Positions 6,395 to 16,333 of a stretch of DNA of 64,000 bases are shown piece after piece. Both the position numbers and the translations under genes were made by a program. This DNA comes from a virus. Location of the stretch: the IMG/VR virus record IMGVR_UViG_3300050016_000047, positions 32,443-96,442 of that record. One strand, given 5' to 3'. The notes under the pieces were generated by a model, which was not told the DNA's origin, ran no database searches, and saw only the letters and a list, made by a program, of their open reading frames with translations. Position 1 is the stretch's first letter; each line of letters opens with the position of its first letter.

Positions 6395-8884
6395 ATGAAA
6401 AAACTTCTTACTCTCTTAGGGACGATTATTCTGGGGTTTGTCATAACCGGAACCGCTTCAGCACAGTCCGGTATTCGGGCAAATACTTTTAGTGCAACTG
6501 GCGCTGACATAGCTATCAACAATGCAGGAACAGCAATAGCTTTTCACCAGCTTACGTGGGTTAAAACCGGAACTGTTAGCACTTGTACCGTAGCTCTGGA
6601 TACTTCTGCTGACGGCATAACTTGGAGTGCTGGCGGGGCTATCGCTGGACAAACCTGTACTAGCAACGGTCAGTCTGTAATCACAGGCTCTATTGCTAAC
6701 TATGTACGTATGAACGTAACCACGCTTACTGGTGGTGGAACCATTAACGTAACTTGGACCGGATATACAGCAACTCCGGGCGGAAGCATAACATTCGCTG
6801 GAGCGCCTACCGGAAGTTGTTCTGCTGCACAAACCGCTGTAGATTCAACAACCGGAGATTTCTATTCTTGTAATGGCGGTGTGTGGTTAGCAGTTGGTCC
6901 GGGTGCCGCTGGTTCTGCGGCTTTTAGTACTCTAACTGCTGGTACTAACGGCGGGCAAGCTTTAGTGGTTGGAAACGGCTCAACGCTGTCCGTAACCGGA
7001 ACAGGCACCATTGCTGCTACCTCGGCGGCTAAGTGGACAACTGCTCGCAACCTAGCTGGTAATTCTACAGACGGTTCGGCCAATGTCGCGTTCTCAAACA
7101 AATTTATAGTTCAAGGTACAACGGATTCTGGGTTATCGGGACCGCAATTCTTAGGTGCTTTGGGTACGGGTATAGTAAAGAATACAACTACAACTGGTGT
7201 TCTTAGTATAGCAGTTGCCGGAGACTTCCCAACACTAAACCAAAACACTACTGGTTCTTCTGCAACTCTATCCGGTTCTCTTACACAGTGTACTAGCGGA
7301 CAGTTTGCAACAGGTATTACTTCTACAGGAGCTTCTAATTGCAGTACTCCAGCAGGTTCGGGAAACGTGAGTGGCCCAGTTACAAACACCGATGCTTTTG
7401 TTCCTCAGTGGAACGGAGCTAATAGTCTTCTTCTAAAGGACGGGTTGGCCGTAGCGACCGCTAACACCACTTCGGCTCTAGTTCAAAGAGACGGTTCGGG
7501 TAATTTTTCAGCGGGAACCATTACTGCTACTCTTTCTGGTAACGCTTCTACAGTTACTAACGGTGTGACTGCGGCTTCTAACTTTACAAACGCTCAACTA
7601 GTGATTGCCGGTGGAGCTAATAAAACTCTAGCTACTGGTCCCGCGTATGCGTCAACAAACACAGCATCTAACATTGTACAAAGAGATTCTAGTGGAAACT
7701 TTTCCGCTGGAACTATTACCGCGACCTTAACAGGAAACGCTGATACTGTTACCAATGGCGTCACAGCGGCATCTAACTTTACCAACACTTCTATTCTGGT
7801 AGCCGCCGGAGCTAACAAGACTTCCGCCAGTATGGGATCAGACTTCCTTTTTGCGACTCACACAATTACGGCAGGAGCCAGCGGTGTATTAGATATGTCT
7901 GGCGGTAGTTTGTTTAAAACAACCGTGGGTTCGAGTTTTACTTGCGCGGCAGAAGGATGTTTTGGATTCGATACAGGTCCGGGCAAGATGTACCATGTAT
8001 TTGCTAATGGTGCGGATTCTCTGGTAGCTACTAAACCTGTTTCCGTAACCGTAGCAAATAACGATTGTCCTAAGTGGGTGGTAAGTGGAACCAATATATC
8101 TATTGGAACTACCGGCGCTGCTTGCGCGGCAAGCGGTGTATCGGGAACCACTGGATATATTCCTAAGTTTGCCAGTTCGACTACTGTAGGAAATTCCGCC
8201 GTAGACGACGGAGTAACCACAGCTTCTACTATTACATCTACTGAAGCAATCGTAGCTCCTAGTTTTTCTTCGTCCGCAAGCGGAGCAGGATACTTCCAAT
8301 GTACGCAAGGAACTCTTCCCGGCGTCGGTGGTGCTAACACAGCCACACTAACATGCCCGGCAGCAGTTACGGCGTATGAAGCTGTTCTATGGGGAGCGTC
8401 CGCAACCGGAATAGTTCACGCTTCTAATTCTTCCAACGTAGATACTTTGTCTATCAGTGCCGTTGTCGGCGCAGATATGACCAACAACACCGTAACCGCT
8501 ACACAACTTGCTGCTCAATACTCCAAAGATTCTTGTACGGAACTATGGGGTGGAAGCGGTACATCTTTTGCTCTTACTTCTGGAGACGACGCCATATCTA
8601 ATAACTCCTGTTATAACGACTCTGGTGTAACACGAACCATAACAGCGGTTAAGTGTCGTAGCGATAACGGAACCAATACTACTACGGTGAATCCTACATT
8701 TGGTGCAGCGGGGACAGGAACGACCATATTAAGTGGTGCGCTTACCTGTGGTTCTAGTCTAGCTTATAGTTCTAGTGGAACAGTATCAAATGCAAGTTGG
8801 ACAACGGGTACTGGAATTACTCCAGCCATGAGTGGTACGCTTACTGGAACCAGTATTGCCGTGATTGTAGAGTATACATACTAA
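6395..8884 (+). CDS. large exported fibre-like protein with internal repeats
   Basis: 829 residues, mostly Ser, Thr, Gly, Ala and Asn, with a signal peptide (MKKLLTLLGTIILGFVITGTASAQ). Around residues 364-470 a unit containing VQRDGSGNFSAGTITATLSGN and TVTNGVTAASNFTN occurs twice, the pattern of tail-fibre or adhesin shafts. The C-terminal part from about residue 585 (TTGYIPKFASSTTVGNSAVDDG...) resembles the C-terminal domain of the product at 34651. Probably a receptor-binding or surface adhesin; the signal peptide is odd for a virion fibre. Confidence 0.65.
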   Translation: MKKLLTLLGTIILGFVITGTASAQSGIRANTFSATGADIAINNAGTAIAFHQLTWVKTGTVSTCTVALDTSADGITWSAGGAIAGQTCTSNGQSVITGSIANYVRMNVTTLTGGGTINVTWTGYTATPGGSITFAGAPTGSCSAAQTAVDSTTGDFYSCNGGVWLAVGPGAAGSAAFSTLTAGTNGGQALVVGNGSTLSVTGTGTIAATSAAKWTTARNLAGNSTDGSANVAFSNKFIVQGTTDSGLSGPQFLGALGTGIVKNTTTTGVLSIAVAGDFPTLNQNTTGSSATLSGSLTQCTSGQFATGITSTGASNCSTPAGSGNVSGPVTNTDAFVPQWNGANSLLLKDGLAVATANTTSALVQRDGSGNFSAGTITATLSGNASTVTNGVTAASNFTNAQLVIAGGANKTLATGPAYASTNTASNIVQRDSSGNFSAGTITATLTGNADTVTNGVTAASNFTNTSILVAAGANKTSASMGSDFLFATHTITAGASGVLDMSGGSLFKTTVGSSFTCAAEGCFGFDTGPGKMYHVFANGADSLVATKPVSVTVANNDCPKWVVSGTNISIGTTGAACAASGVSGTTGYIPKFASSTTVGNSAVDDGVTTASTITSTEAIVAPSFSSSASGAGYFQCTQGTLPGVGGANTATLTCPAAVTAYEAVLWGASATGIVHASNSSNVDTLSISAVVGADMTNNTVTATQLAAQYSKDSCTELWGGSGTSFALTSGDDAISNNSCYNDSGVTRTITAVKCRSDNGTNTTTVNPTFGAAGTGTTILSGALTCGSSLAYSSSGTVSNASWTTGTGITPAMSGTLTGTSIAVIVEYTY

Positions 8885-9606
8885 TGAAACCATTACTAAT
8901 TATTCTTATTAGTATCATTCTAAGTTCGCCAGTGTTTTCACAACACGTTATAATTGCAAGACGTAGAGCATCTGGCGGCGGAGGCGGTAACGACCCTCTT
9001 ACATACACATTCTCACAAAGTCAGAAAACTACGGGAACGGCTAGTGGCGCGACCGTAACTTTAACACTTAACCCAGCTTTGCACGATGTTGTAATAGCAC
9101 TTGGCGGTTGTGCGAACACTGGTACGCCGACCGTTGTGGATAATGCCGGGAACTCCTATAGCGTGAAAACAGCTTCTTTAGGTTCTGCCGTTGGCAGCCA
9201 GACATTTGTTTTTGCATCAGTTTTGCTTGATGCGCCGTCCAATGCAGATAAACAAATAATTTTGACCTGTCCCGGCGGCGGCTCAAATGCTACTGTATTT
9301 TCGGCTGTGGACGTAACACCAAATACGACAGGGGCTACTTACGATATTTCAAACTCCGGCGGAACAGCTAGTAGCGTAACGTCAGTTACCACGCCGTCTC
9401 TTTCAACGACTTATGCACAAGAGTTTTGTACGTTTTATGAACTTCCAGCCGGGAGTACATCCAGTATAAACTCGCCGTGGACAGGCATAGGAGCAGACGG
9501 AGATTTTGGTGAGGCTGCCTACAACTTAAGTAGTGCGAATCCATCAGTTCCAGCAGCAACTATTTCGAGCGGCAAATACGACTCGGTTCACCTATGCGTA
9601 TACTAA
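8884..9606 (+). CDS. exported beta-sandwich-like protein
   Basis: 240 residues. The start at 8884 overlaps the preceding stop as TAATG and gives a proper signal peptide (MKPLLIILISIILSSPVFSQ); a longer frame from 8797 does not. The mature protein has RRRASGGGGG, then repeated beta strands (VTLTLNPALHDVVIALGG, VVDNAGNSYSV) that suggest a lectin- or Ig-like sandwich. It overlaps the next gene by 13 bases. Function is unknown, likely surface or fibre associated. Confidence 0.55.
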   Translation: MKPLLIILISIILSSPVFSQHVIIARRRASGGGGGNDPLTYTFSQSQKTTGTASGATVTLTLNPALHDVVIALGGCANTGTPTVVDNAGNSYSVKTASLGSAVGSQTFVFASVLLDAPSNADKQIILTCPGGGSNATVFSAVDVTPNTTGATYDISNSGGTASSVTSVTTPSLSTTYAQEFCTFYELPAGSTSSINSPWTGIGADGDFGEAAYNLSSANPSVPAATISSGKYDSVHLCVY

Positions 9607-11525
9607 AAAACCTTTTAGTACTTGTAGCGTTCCTGTTCTTGGCACAATCGGCCAGTGCTGCTACCGTGTACGTCTCTCAGTCTGGCGGTTCGACAAGTTG
9701 CGGTGCAGACGGCACGCAAACTACAACCGCCCTCGCCTCCGTGACTTGGACGGCTGGCAATACATACAAACTTTGCGGCACCTTCACATTTAGCGGTGGG
9801 GTTACCGGAATTGAACCGACCGCCTCCGGTACGATGGGTAACGTTCTCACCATCTACGGCGAAAACAACACGGTCATCCAGTCTCCTTATTTTTCTCATG
9901 GTGGCGGCGGAATCAACATTGATGGACTCTCTTATATCCATATAACCAGTGGAACACCTTGTGGTCAAATTCACAACTCGGTTGAAGCGGTAACTGTTTG
10001 CGATCCTACTATTCAAGATACTGCTAATGGTGATTCATTAGCGAATCAGCAAGACACGACACTAATTCACGCGATTGGTTGTACGAACTGCGAAGTGGAT
10101 AACTGGAATCTACTAAACGCCTATGTAAGCGACCTCTCAGGAGCTATTAAAGATAACACGCAGGTTGTAGCATCTCAGTTTAGCGGGGACGGGAATAGTT
10201 TTCATAACAACAGAGTTATAAATGCGGGCGAAGGCGTAGATTTTGCCCACTACACGACCGCGAACACTTTCCATATCAACAACAACTACTTTCAGAAAAT
10301 CGGTTGGTCGCTGGGTTGTGCGGGTGATAGTTCCTTGGTACAGAAGGTGTGGTTTGACGATAACCACGTTACTGACCCCGGTGTTTGGGCGTTGAATGCC
10401 CACATTAACGGCATCCATTGTTTCAACGGTTCTGGCGGCGGTATTCTCACACTCTACGTCTACAACAATCTGATGGATGGCTCATGGAATACGGGCATCA
10501 CGTCCGGCGTTTTCTTAGAAGGAAATATTAGCAATTGGACGACGAGCACAGGCAAGCTAATCGCGTTCAATAACATCTTTCACACGACGGACAACACAAA
10601 TCCCGGAGACGGCTGGATAGGCGACTTTGCGGGCAACGGGCATTTGGTCTTTAACAACACTTTCCTCGGCGTGAATGGGACATCCTATCTATTCGGTGTT
10701 AGCACGAATGGCGTGCAGACCGCGACAGGGCTGACTTTTGAAAATAATATTCTTCAGGGTGGAGGTCAGGTAATCCGAGACATTGATACGCCCGCGACAT
10801 ATACTAAGATTGACTACAACTTCTATGCAAACTCCGCAACTGGTAACCCCATATGGGAGTTTACATCGGGTTGTCGCGTAAGCAGCTTGGCTGATTGGCA
10901 AGCTTGCTCTCCGTCTCCAGATGCTCACGCACAGGCACAACTTGGCTCCCCGTGGGCAAACCTAAACAACACTACTGGTGTTGTATCCACAGGGTTCGCC
11001 GGGAATACGGGAGGATTAAATCTTACGTCGTTGTGCAGCGGCGATCTAGTTCCTTTGTGTTCTGATATTATTGGGGTTTCCCGTCCGGGTGGTTCAACTG
11101 CTTGGACCGTTGGGGCATATCAGTTTTCTGCTGGTGGTAGCCCAACGGCGGATTTATCGCCAACTAGTATTAGTTTTGGTAACGTAACGACAGGTACAAC
11201 CACCGGGACCAGCACGGTGACGTTAACAAACAATGGCTCAGTAACACTAAATATATCTTCAATCGCTAAAGGTGGCTCTGACACAACAAAATTTAGTTTG
11301 ACTAACGGGTGTAGTACAACTCTTGCCGCGAGTGCTTCTTGCACCTTTACTGTCAGTTTCAGTCCAACCGCAGTTACTAGCTATAGTGCAAATATAACCG
11401 TTACAACAGATGCTAGTACAAGTCCCGATCTTGTGACGTTGACGGGTGCTGGTGTTGCAGCAACTCCGGGCGGAGCGGTTTCTGGTGGAAAATTCGTTTT
11501 AGGTGGCACAGCACTTAATCACTAA
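9594..11525 (+). CDS. exported parallel beta-helix protein with choice-of-anchor D domain
   Basis: 643 residues. Signal peptide (MRILKNLLVLVAFLFLAQSASA), then a right-handed beta-helix-like region to about residue 500, with repeated Asn/Gly-rich turns (NNRVINAG, NNYFQKIG, NNIFHTTDN) as in pectate lyase-like or tailspike proteins. Residues of about 520-625 form a choice-of-anchor D (ASPM/SPD-2/Hydin-like) domain: DLSPTSISFGNVTTG, TLTNNG, CSTTLAASASCTFTVSF. It may bind or cut a surface polysaccharide. The middle of the gene looks more GC-rich than its neighbours, which suggests transfer. Confidence 0.7.
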   Translation: MRILKNLLVLVAFLFLAQSASAATVYVSQSGGSTSCGADGTQTTTALASVTWTAGNTYKLCGTFTFSGGVTGIEPTASGTMGNVLTIYGENNTVIQSPYFSHGGGGINIDGLSYIHITSGTPCGQIHNSVEAVTVCDPTIQDTANGDSLANQQDTTLIHAIGCTNCEVDNWNLLNAYVSDLSGAIKDNTQVVASQFSGDGNSFHNNRVINAGEGVDFAHYTTANTFHINNNYFQKIGWSLGCAGDSSLVQKVWFDDNHVTDPGVWALNAHINGIHCFNGSGGGILTLYVYNNLMDGSWNTGITSGVFLEGNISNWTTSTGKLIAFNNIFHTTDNTNPGDGWIGDFAGNGHLVFNNTFLGVNGTSYLFGVSTNGVQTATGLTFENNILQGGGQVIRDIDTPATYTKIDYNFYANSATGNPIWEFTSGCRVSSLADWQACSPSPDAHAQAQLGSPWANLNNTTGVVSTGFAGNTGGLNLTSLCSGDLVPLCSDIIGVSRPGGSTAWTVGAYQFSAGGSPTADLSPTSISFGNVTTGTTTGTSTVTLTNNGSVTLNISSIAKGGSDTTKFSLTNGCSTTLAASASCTFTVSFSPTAVTSYSANITVTTDASTSPDLVTLTGAGVAATPGGAVSGGKFVLGGTALNH

Positions 11526-11536
11526 TAGAGGAATAT

Positions 11537-11824
11537 ATGACTGACTCACACGACGCAAAAGCAGTTCTAGGAACTAAACCAAAACACTCCAGTAAGTCCA
11601 AGGGTAAAAAAGTTCACGAAATGCATATCCGCAAAGCGGACAGCGGCGGGTATATTGCTAAGCACGATATGGAACAACCCGAAGACCCTTCGCAAGAAGG
11701 TAATCCTAGCGAAGAACACGTACTACCCGACGTTCAAAGCCTTGCTCAGCATGTCCAAGACCACATGTCCCCGGAGCCTCCTGAAGCCGCACCATCGCCA
11801 GAAGACGCCGGAGCGGGAGCTTAA
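11537..11824 (+). CDS. small charged protein
   Basis: 95 residues: a Lys/Ser-rich N-terminus (KPKHSSKSKGKK) and a Glu/Pro-rich C-terminus. It is probably disordered, with no known domain. It contains a dispersed-hairpin variant read as IRKAD. The start follows AGAGGAATAT. It opens the packaging and head module. Confidence 0.5.
   Translation: MTDSHDAKAVLGTKPKHSSKSKGKKVHEMHIRKADSGGYIAKHDMEQPEDPSQEGNPSEEHVLPDVQSLAQHVQDHMSPEPPEAAPSPEDAGAGA
11627..11641 (+). repeat. dispersed hairpin, copy 3
   Basis: ATCCGCAAAGCGGAC within the small charged protein gene; the A-to-G change in the loop extends the stem by one C-G pair. Confidence 0.7.
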
Positions 11825-11837
11825 CTTGTTAAAAGGT

Positions 11838-11876
11838 ATGAAACAATGTGTGTATTCTTCAGATGGACGAGAATGA
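11838..11876 (+). CDS. possible 12-residue leader peptide
   Basis: ATG preceded by AAAAGG encodes MKQCVYSSDGRE and then stops, immediately before the next small gene. It may be a leader peptide or chance. Confidence 0.2.
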   Translation: MKQCVYSSDGRE

Positions 11877-11888
11877 GTGGGTGTTAAT

Positions 11889-12068
11889 ATGAGCGCAAGT
11901 CACATGTTAGGAAAAGGTAAAAAAGTTCATCCGGGTTTTCGCTCCGTTCAAGGTCGGCTAGCAAAGAAGTATGGTAAGAAAGCCGCCGGAGCCATCCTTG
12001 CGGCTAGCACTCGCAAGGCGTCCAAGTCCGCTAAGAGAAACAATCCACGACTGAAAAGAGTTAAATAA
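11889..12068 (+). CDS. small very basic protein
   Basis: 59 residues with about one third Lys or Arg (GKGKKVHPGFRSVQGRLAKKYGKKAAGAIL...KRNNPRLKRVK). It is likely to bind nucleic acid, and could be a packaged DNA-binding protein given its place before the terminase. The start ATG 11889 is chosen over an in-frame GTG at 11877. The stop is one base before the next gene. Confidence 0.55.
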   Translation: MSASHMLGKGKKVHPGFRSVQGRLAKKYGKKAAGAILAASTRKASKSAKRNNPRLKRVK

Positions 12069-12233
12069 ATGGAATGCCAACATCTAGATTTAAAGAAAAC
12101 AACCGATAAAGCGGATGACGGCTCTCCAATATATTATTGTGCGGCAAAGTGTGGAGCAGGTCTTTTCGTTGTGACTCCGTTGAAGATTGTAGTTAGTTAT
12201 GGACGGGTTAACGAAAAACCAGTAGATGCTTAA
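12069..12233 (+). CDS. 54-residue Cys/His protein
   Basis: Starts MECQHLDLKK and later has YYCAAKCGAG, a C-x2-H ... C-x3-C arrangement that could bind zinc. It overlaps the terminase start by 8 bases, so it is coupled to it. A small terminase subunit would be expected about here, but this protein lacks a helix-turn-helix, so I do not call it that. Confidence 0.5.
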   Translation: MECQHLDLKKTTDKADDGSPIYYCAAKCGAGLFVVTPLKIVVSYGRVNEKPVDA

Positions 12234-14064
12234 TCCTCTAATAAACCTACCCGATGAAGACCTTTATAATCGGATGTGTGAGTTAAGAGAACTTCAAAAG
12301 CATAAACCCTCGTCTCTAGATGACATAGAACAATCTGACTTGGGTATAGAAGTTCGCAGACGAGCTAAAGCCGATCTTTACTTCTTCTTTAAGTATTTCA
12401 TAGGATTCGAAGAGAAGAAAAATGATCTAGTAGTAGACCGTGTACATCGCCCAGTATGTGATTTGTTCGTTAAAAAGGACGACTCCAAACCAATCGGCGA
12501 GCAAGATTGGCGTAAAGACCGTTTGCTTCTTTATCCTCGCGGTAGTTTTAAAAGTATTATAGACGTAGCCGACGCCGCTCAATGGATACTTAACTTTCCT
12601 AACATAACGATTTTATTTATGACGGCTTCCAAGCCTCTTGCTGTAGGGTTCTTGGACGGTCTTAAAACACACTTTGTCATAAAACAAAACAATCCCAGTT
12701 TTATGAATCTTTTTTTCTCTAAGTTTTGCGTTGACGAGAATAAACTAGACAACGCCTATCAGTTCTATTCCCCACAAAGAACGTTCGACCGCAAAGAACC
12801 AACAGTCATGGCGTCTAGTATAGAGTCTACGTTGTCAGGGTTCCACTTTGAAGTAATGAAGGTGGACGACGTAGTTTCAAACATAAACTCAGAAAACGAA
12901 CTACAGCTTAGAAAAACTATAAAACAGTTCCACTTAAACCGTAAGATGCTTATGTTGTTCGGGTATCTGGATATAATCGGTACTCGTTACGACGACATGG
13001 ACTTATACGGAGAAGCAATAGAGAAGAACGTAGGCAACGTAGTATCTACTAAGCTCAGTCCTTGCCAAGAAATAATAGATAATCAAGACAACGGTTTTAG
13101 AATCCTAATAGGTAAAGGTGTAGTCCTTAAACCGGGATTCGAAGAGAAGACCTATGTAGAAGCTGGAGAAGAAGGCTGCGACCTTTTATTTCCAGAATAC
13201 TTAAGTTATCCGCGTCTTATGAAAGAGTGGCGGATAGATGAAGTGTCTTTTGAAGGCCAGATTAATAATACACCGCGTCAAAAGACTTTCACTACTTTTG
13301 ACCGTCCGCTTTTACTACGCCATACGGTACCTTTCACCGCTCTTCCGTTAAGTGGTCCTATTTCTATAACATGGGATTTCGCGTTTAGCAAACAAAAAGG
13401 AAGAGATTATAGTACAGCTTGTGTAGCCATATACAACGATAAAGGTCAGATGTTTATTATAGACCTTATCAGAGACAGATTTAAAGCTAACGACTTGGCA
13501 GAAGCCGTTGTAAAACTAGCCGAGAAATGGCGACCACAAGTAGTAGGTATTGAGGATTGTTCCGGTTCTAGGTTCTTAGAACCCGCGATTATTGACCACG
13601 CAAGAAAGAACGGCTCCCCCGATGTAATGGCGGTATGCGCCGGGATTGACTGGTTTGCTCCAGATGGGCAAAAAGACGCTAAAAGAATACGTATGTCAGC
13701 TTTGCATCCTTGGCTTGTTAACGATCGTTTATTTTTTGTTTCTCATTTACCGTATCTGGAAGTCTTGTACAAAGAGTTCGAGTTGTGCTTAAGCAACCAT
13801 CATCACGACGATATTCCAGATGTAATTTCTCAGCAACCCCGATACGCTCCACGTCTTCAACAAATGATTGAAAAGAATGAAATCCCAACTCTAAGTCGTG
13901 AAGACGCAGCCTATAACATTTTATTTGAAAGCGCGGATTGTTTTGGAAGAATAGGCATGGGTTGGATTCATCAACCGCTAACACCCCCGATGGAAGACGA
14001 CGTGGCTACAGAAAGTCAAATGCCCGGTTTAGAAAACATACTTGGTGCTGGTTTAATAGGATAG
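12226..14064 (+). CDS. terminase large subunit
   Basis: 612 residues, the usual size for the DNA-packaging motor. The ATPase part has a Walker A-like LYPRGSFKS (about residues 102-110) and a Walker B-like VMKVDDVV (D214, D215). The nuclease part has the RNase H-like acidic motifs TWDFAFSKQKGRDYS (D384) and VVGIED (E443). It cuts concatemeric DNA and pumps it into the prohead through the portal encoded just downstream. Confidence 0.9.
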   Translation: MLNPLINLPDEDLYNRMCELRELQKHKPSSLDDIEQSDLGIEVRRRAKADLYFFFKYFIGFEEKKNDLVVDRVHRPVCDLFVKKDDSKPIGEQDWRKDRLLLYPRGSFKSIIDVADAAQWILNFPNITILFMTASKPLAVGFLDGLKTHFVIKQNNPSFMNLFFSKFCVDENKLDNAYQFYSPQRTFDRKEPTVMASSIESTLSGFHFEVMKVDDVVSNINSENELQLRKTIKQFHLNRKMLMLFGYLDIIGTRYDDMDLYGEAIEKNVGNVVSTKLSPCQEIIDNQDNGFRILIGKGVVLKPGFEEKTYVEAGEEGCDLLFPEYLSYPRLMKEWRIDEVSFEGQINNTPRQKTFTTFDRPLLLRHTVPFTALPLSGPISITWDFAFSKQKGRDYSTACVAIYNDKGQMFIIDLIRDRFKANDLAEAVVKLAEKWRPQVVGIEDCSGSRFLEPAIIDHARKNGSPDVMAVCAGIDWFAPDGQKDAKRIRMSALHPWLVNDRLFFVSHLPYLEVLYKEFELCLSNHHHDDIPDVISQQPRYAPRLQQMIEKNEIPTLSREDAAYNILFESADCFGRIGMGWIHQPLTPPMEDDVATESQMPGLENILGAGLIG

Positions 14065-14065
14065 T

Positions 14066-14209
14066 ATGATAACGGTCTATTTGATTGTAAACACCGCCAA
14101 CGATAAAGTGTATGTGGGGCAGACTTCTCAAAATTTGCATCGAAGATGGCTGGCGCACTGTCATCGTTCTGTTTGTTCCAAGCGAACGATACTACCACAG
14201 AGGTTCTAA
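14066..14209 (+). pseudogene. truncated GIY-YIG endonuclease
   Basis: 47 codons give TVYLIVNTANDKVYVGQTSQ and HRRWLAHCHRS, which match the start of a GIY-YIG nuclease (YLI...KVYVGQT, Arg in LHRRW). The remaining catalytic residues, including the Glu, are missing because a stop follows at 14207. Free-standing GIY-YIG genes are homing endonucleases. This is a decayed remnant, or a domain kept for another use, wedged between terminase and portal. Confidence 0.75.
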
Positions 14210-14215
14210 AAAATA

Positions 14216-16333
14216 ATGGCTCTGCTAGAACAACCAATAAAATCTCCACAAACCGACGGCGTGGACCCTGTCGCGGCCCGACGTGTTCTGACAACCGGAG
14301 AATGGGATGATGCCAGCGCTTTAAAAATCGTAGTTCAGGATGCACAAAGAGCAGAGAATTTTGAACTAACAAAGCAATGGGTTATGGCTTGGCCGCAGGC
14401 AGCAGTATTGTATCAGTCTCCATACATGTCTAAGTATTGGGAAGGAACACAGACTGAACAGGCCAACGTGCCGTTCTTCACTGTGGCGACTTCGGTAAAC
14501 TCTCTAGTCCCTCAGATTATGAATGGTTTGTTCTATGACGATCCGCCATTTATGATTCAGAAGCGTCCCGGGACTTCTGACTTGGCCGCAAAAGCTGTTG
14601 AAGAAATCCTAGCCTATCAGATTGGCGATATTGATTTTAAACGAGAACTAAGACTCGGTGCGATTAATGCGGTGTTATTCGGTACTGGTATATGGAAATG
14701 GGGATGGGAAACTTCTACTAGAGAACGCAAAACCTATCGTAGAAAAACAATGACGCCGACCGTAAAAGTCGGGGTTCTACCAGACGTTCAAATACAAGAC
14801 AACGACGAAGAAATAGAAGAAGTCTTAACCGAAGAATATATAGACCGACCTACTTTTGAACACATTGTTAATCTACGGCACCTACTAGTTGACCCCGGAC
14901 TTAACGTTCCCGACATTCGTAAAGCTGGATATGTAGTTCATCGTATGTATTTAACTTGGGATGGTCTGGATAAACTTCGTGACCGTCCCGGTTTTACGAT
15001 ACCTTCTAGGGAAGAACTACTTGAGCTTTTCTTACCACCAGTAGAAATGGCCGAACGCGCGACTGCCGAAGTTACGGTACGGAATCCTCTTTGGGATGCT
15101 CGTGCAGAACCGCGCTACGAGAGTACTACGATTGACCCTTTTGCTCAGCCACTAGAAGTCCTAGAGCGTTGGGATAACAATAAATACATTGTCGTTCTAC
15201 AGAAGAAACTCGTTATATGTAATGACAACAATCCTTATGGAGTTATTCCTTTCTTGTCCGTCGGATGGTGGGATGTTCCTGAGAGTTTCTGGTCTTTGGG
15301 ACTAGCTAAAACTATTGGTTCAGAACAACGCATCCAGCAAGGTGTTACTAACGCTTGGCTGAACAACCTATCTCTAAATCTAAACGGCGTGTACACGCGC
15401 GTGCGAGGTAAGAATGCTCCAACGCAAAGTATCCGAATTGCCCCCGGACGTATTATTGATATTGAGGAGCAGGGAGATTTTACCCCTCTCAAACGGCTTG
15501 ACAGCATTCCCGAAGTAGGTGCTGCAATTCAAATGTCTCAAGCTCGCGCAGAAAGCATATCAGGAGCTAACGAGCTTATTACACAAGGAAGCCTGAGTGG
15601 TGGTGGAAGAAGTTCCATAACTCGAACTGCTTCCGGTGCGAACCTGATGGCTAGCGGTACTGGTTCCAGAATCCAAGACTTCGTTGAGAAAATCGCAGAC
15701 CAAGTTATAATTCCATTCTTGTACGCGGCCACAGATATGAATAGCGCGTTGATGCCGCTGTCCACTCTTAAGTATCTTCTTGACCAAGAACTTCAGTCTG
15801 CTTATAAAGGCGACTTACTAGACATACTTAATGCTAGAGTTAAGTTTAATATTTCTGCGGCTGCCAGACTACAGTCTCGTAGAAACATGGCTCAAGCTCT
15901 GCCAATTCTTATCCAGTACATTACAAGTCCTGCGATTATTCAGAGTCTTGGTACTGAAGGTAAGAAAATCAAGAACGATGAAATCCTTCGTATGCTTTGG
16001 GAAGTTTCGGATTGGAAGAACTTCCGAGATGTAATTGTAGACATGACTCCAGAAGACCAACAGAGATTTATGTCTCAGACTCCGGGTGCGATAGCTGCGA
16101 TGCAAAATCAAGGTAAGCAGAAACTAGAAGACCAGAAGTTTAAGAACAAGCGAGTTCTTAACGAAGACAACAACGTAGCTAGAGCCGGGAACACTTTCTT
16201 GAAACAAGCTGGCGAAAGCAATCTTGAAAGAGCACAAAACGAAGTAGCTAGACAAACTATAGAAAGATCGGCCACTAACTTTGAAACGGAAGGACAGCCC
16301 GGAAATCAAGGTTTCGGCGACGTACAACCTTAA
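14216..16333 (+). CDS. portal protein
   Basis: 705 residues, located directly after the terminase. It is rich in charged helices and contains typical portal-like segments (VPFFTVATSVNSLVPQIMNGLFYDDPPFMIQKRP near residue 80; GVIPFLSVGWWDVPESFWSLGLA near 340; a long helix-rich C-terminus with Gln/Asn). The length fits podovirus or P22-like portals. It forms the dodecameric ring through which DNA enters the head. Identification rests on position, length and general pattern rather than a catalytic motif. Confidence 0.8.
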   Translation: MALLEQPIKSPQTDGVDPVAARRVLTTGEWDDASALKIVVQDAQRAENFELTKQWVMAWPQAAVLYQSPYMSKYWEGTQTEQANVPFFTVATSVNSLVPQIMNGLFYDDPPFMIQKRPGTSDLAAKAVEEILAYQIGDIDFKRELRLGAINAVLFGTGIWKWGWETSTRERKTYRRKTMTPTVKVGVLPDVQIQDNDEEIEEVLTEEYIDRPTFEHIVNLRHLLVDPGLNVPDIRKAGYVVHRMYLTWDGLDKLRDRPGFTIPSREELLELFLPPVEMAERATAEVTVRNPLWDARAEPRYESTTIDPFAQPLEVLERWDNNKYIVVLQKKLVICNDNNPYGVIPFLSVGWWDVPESFWSLGLAKTIGSEQRIQQGVTNAWLNNLSLNLNGVYTRVRGKNAPTQSIRIAPGRIIDIEEQGDFTPLKRLDSIPEVGAAIQMSQARAESISGANELITQGSLSGGGRSSITRTASGANLMASGTGSRIQDFVEKIADQVIIPFLYAATDMNSALMPLSTLKYLLDQELQSAYKGDLLDILNARVKFNISAAARLQSRRNMAQALPILIQYITSPAIIQSLGTEGKKIKNDEILRMLWEVSDWKNFRDVIVDMTPEDQQRFMSQTPGAIAAMQNQGKQKLEDQKFKNKRVLNEDNNVARAGNTFLKQAGESNLERAQNEVARQTIERSATNFETEGQPGNQGFGDVQP

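Noticed and set aside
12069-12233. Small terminase subunit
   Set aside because: It is in the expected place but has no helix-turn-helix and only 54 residues.
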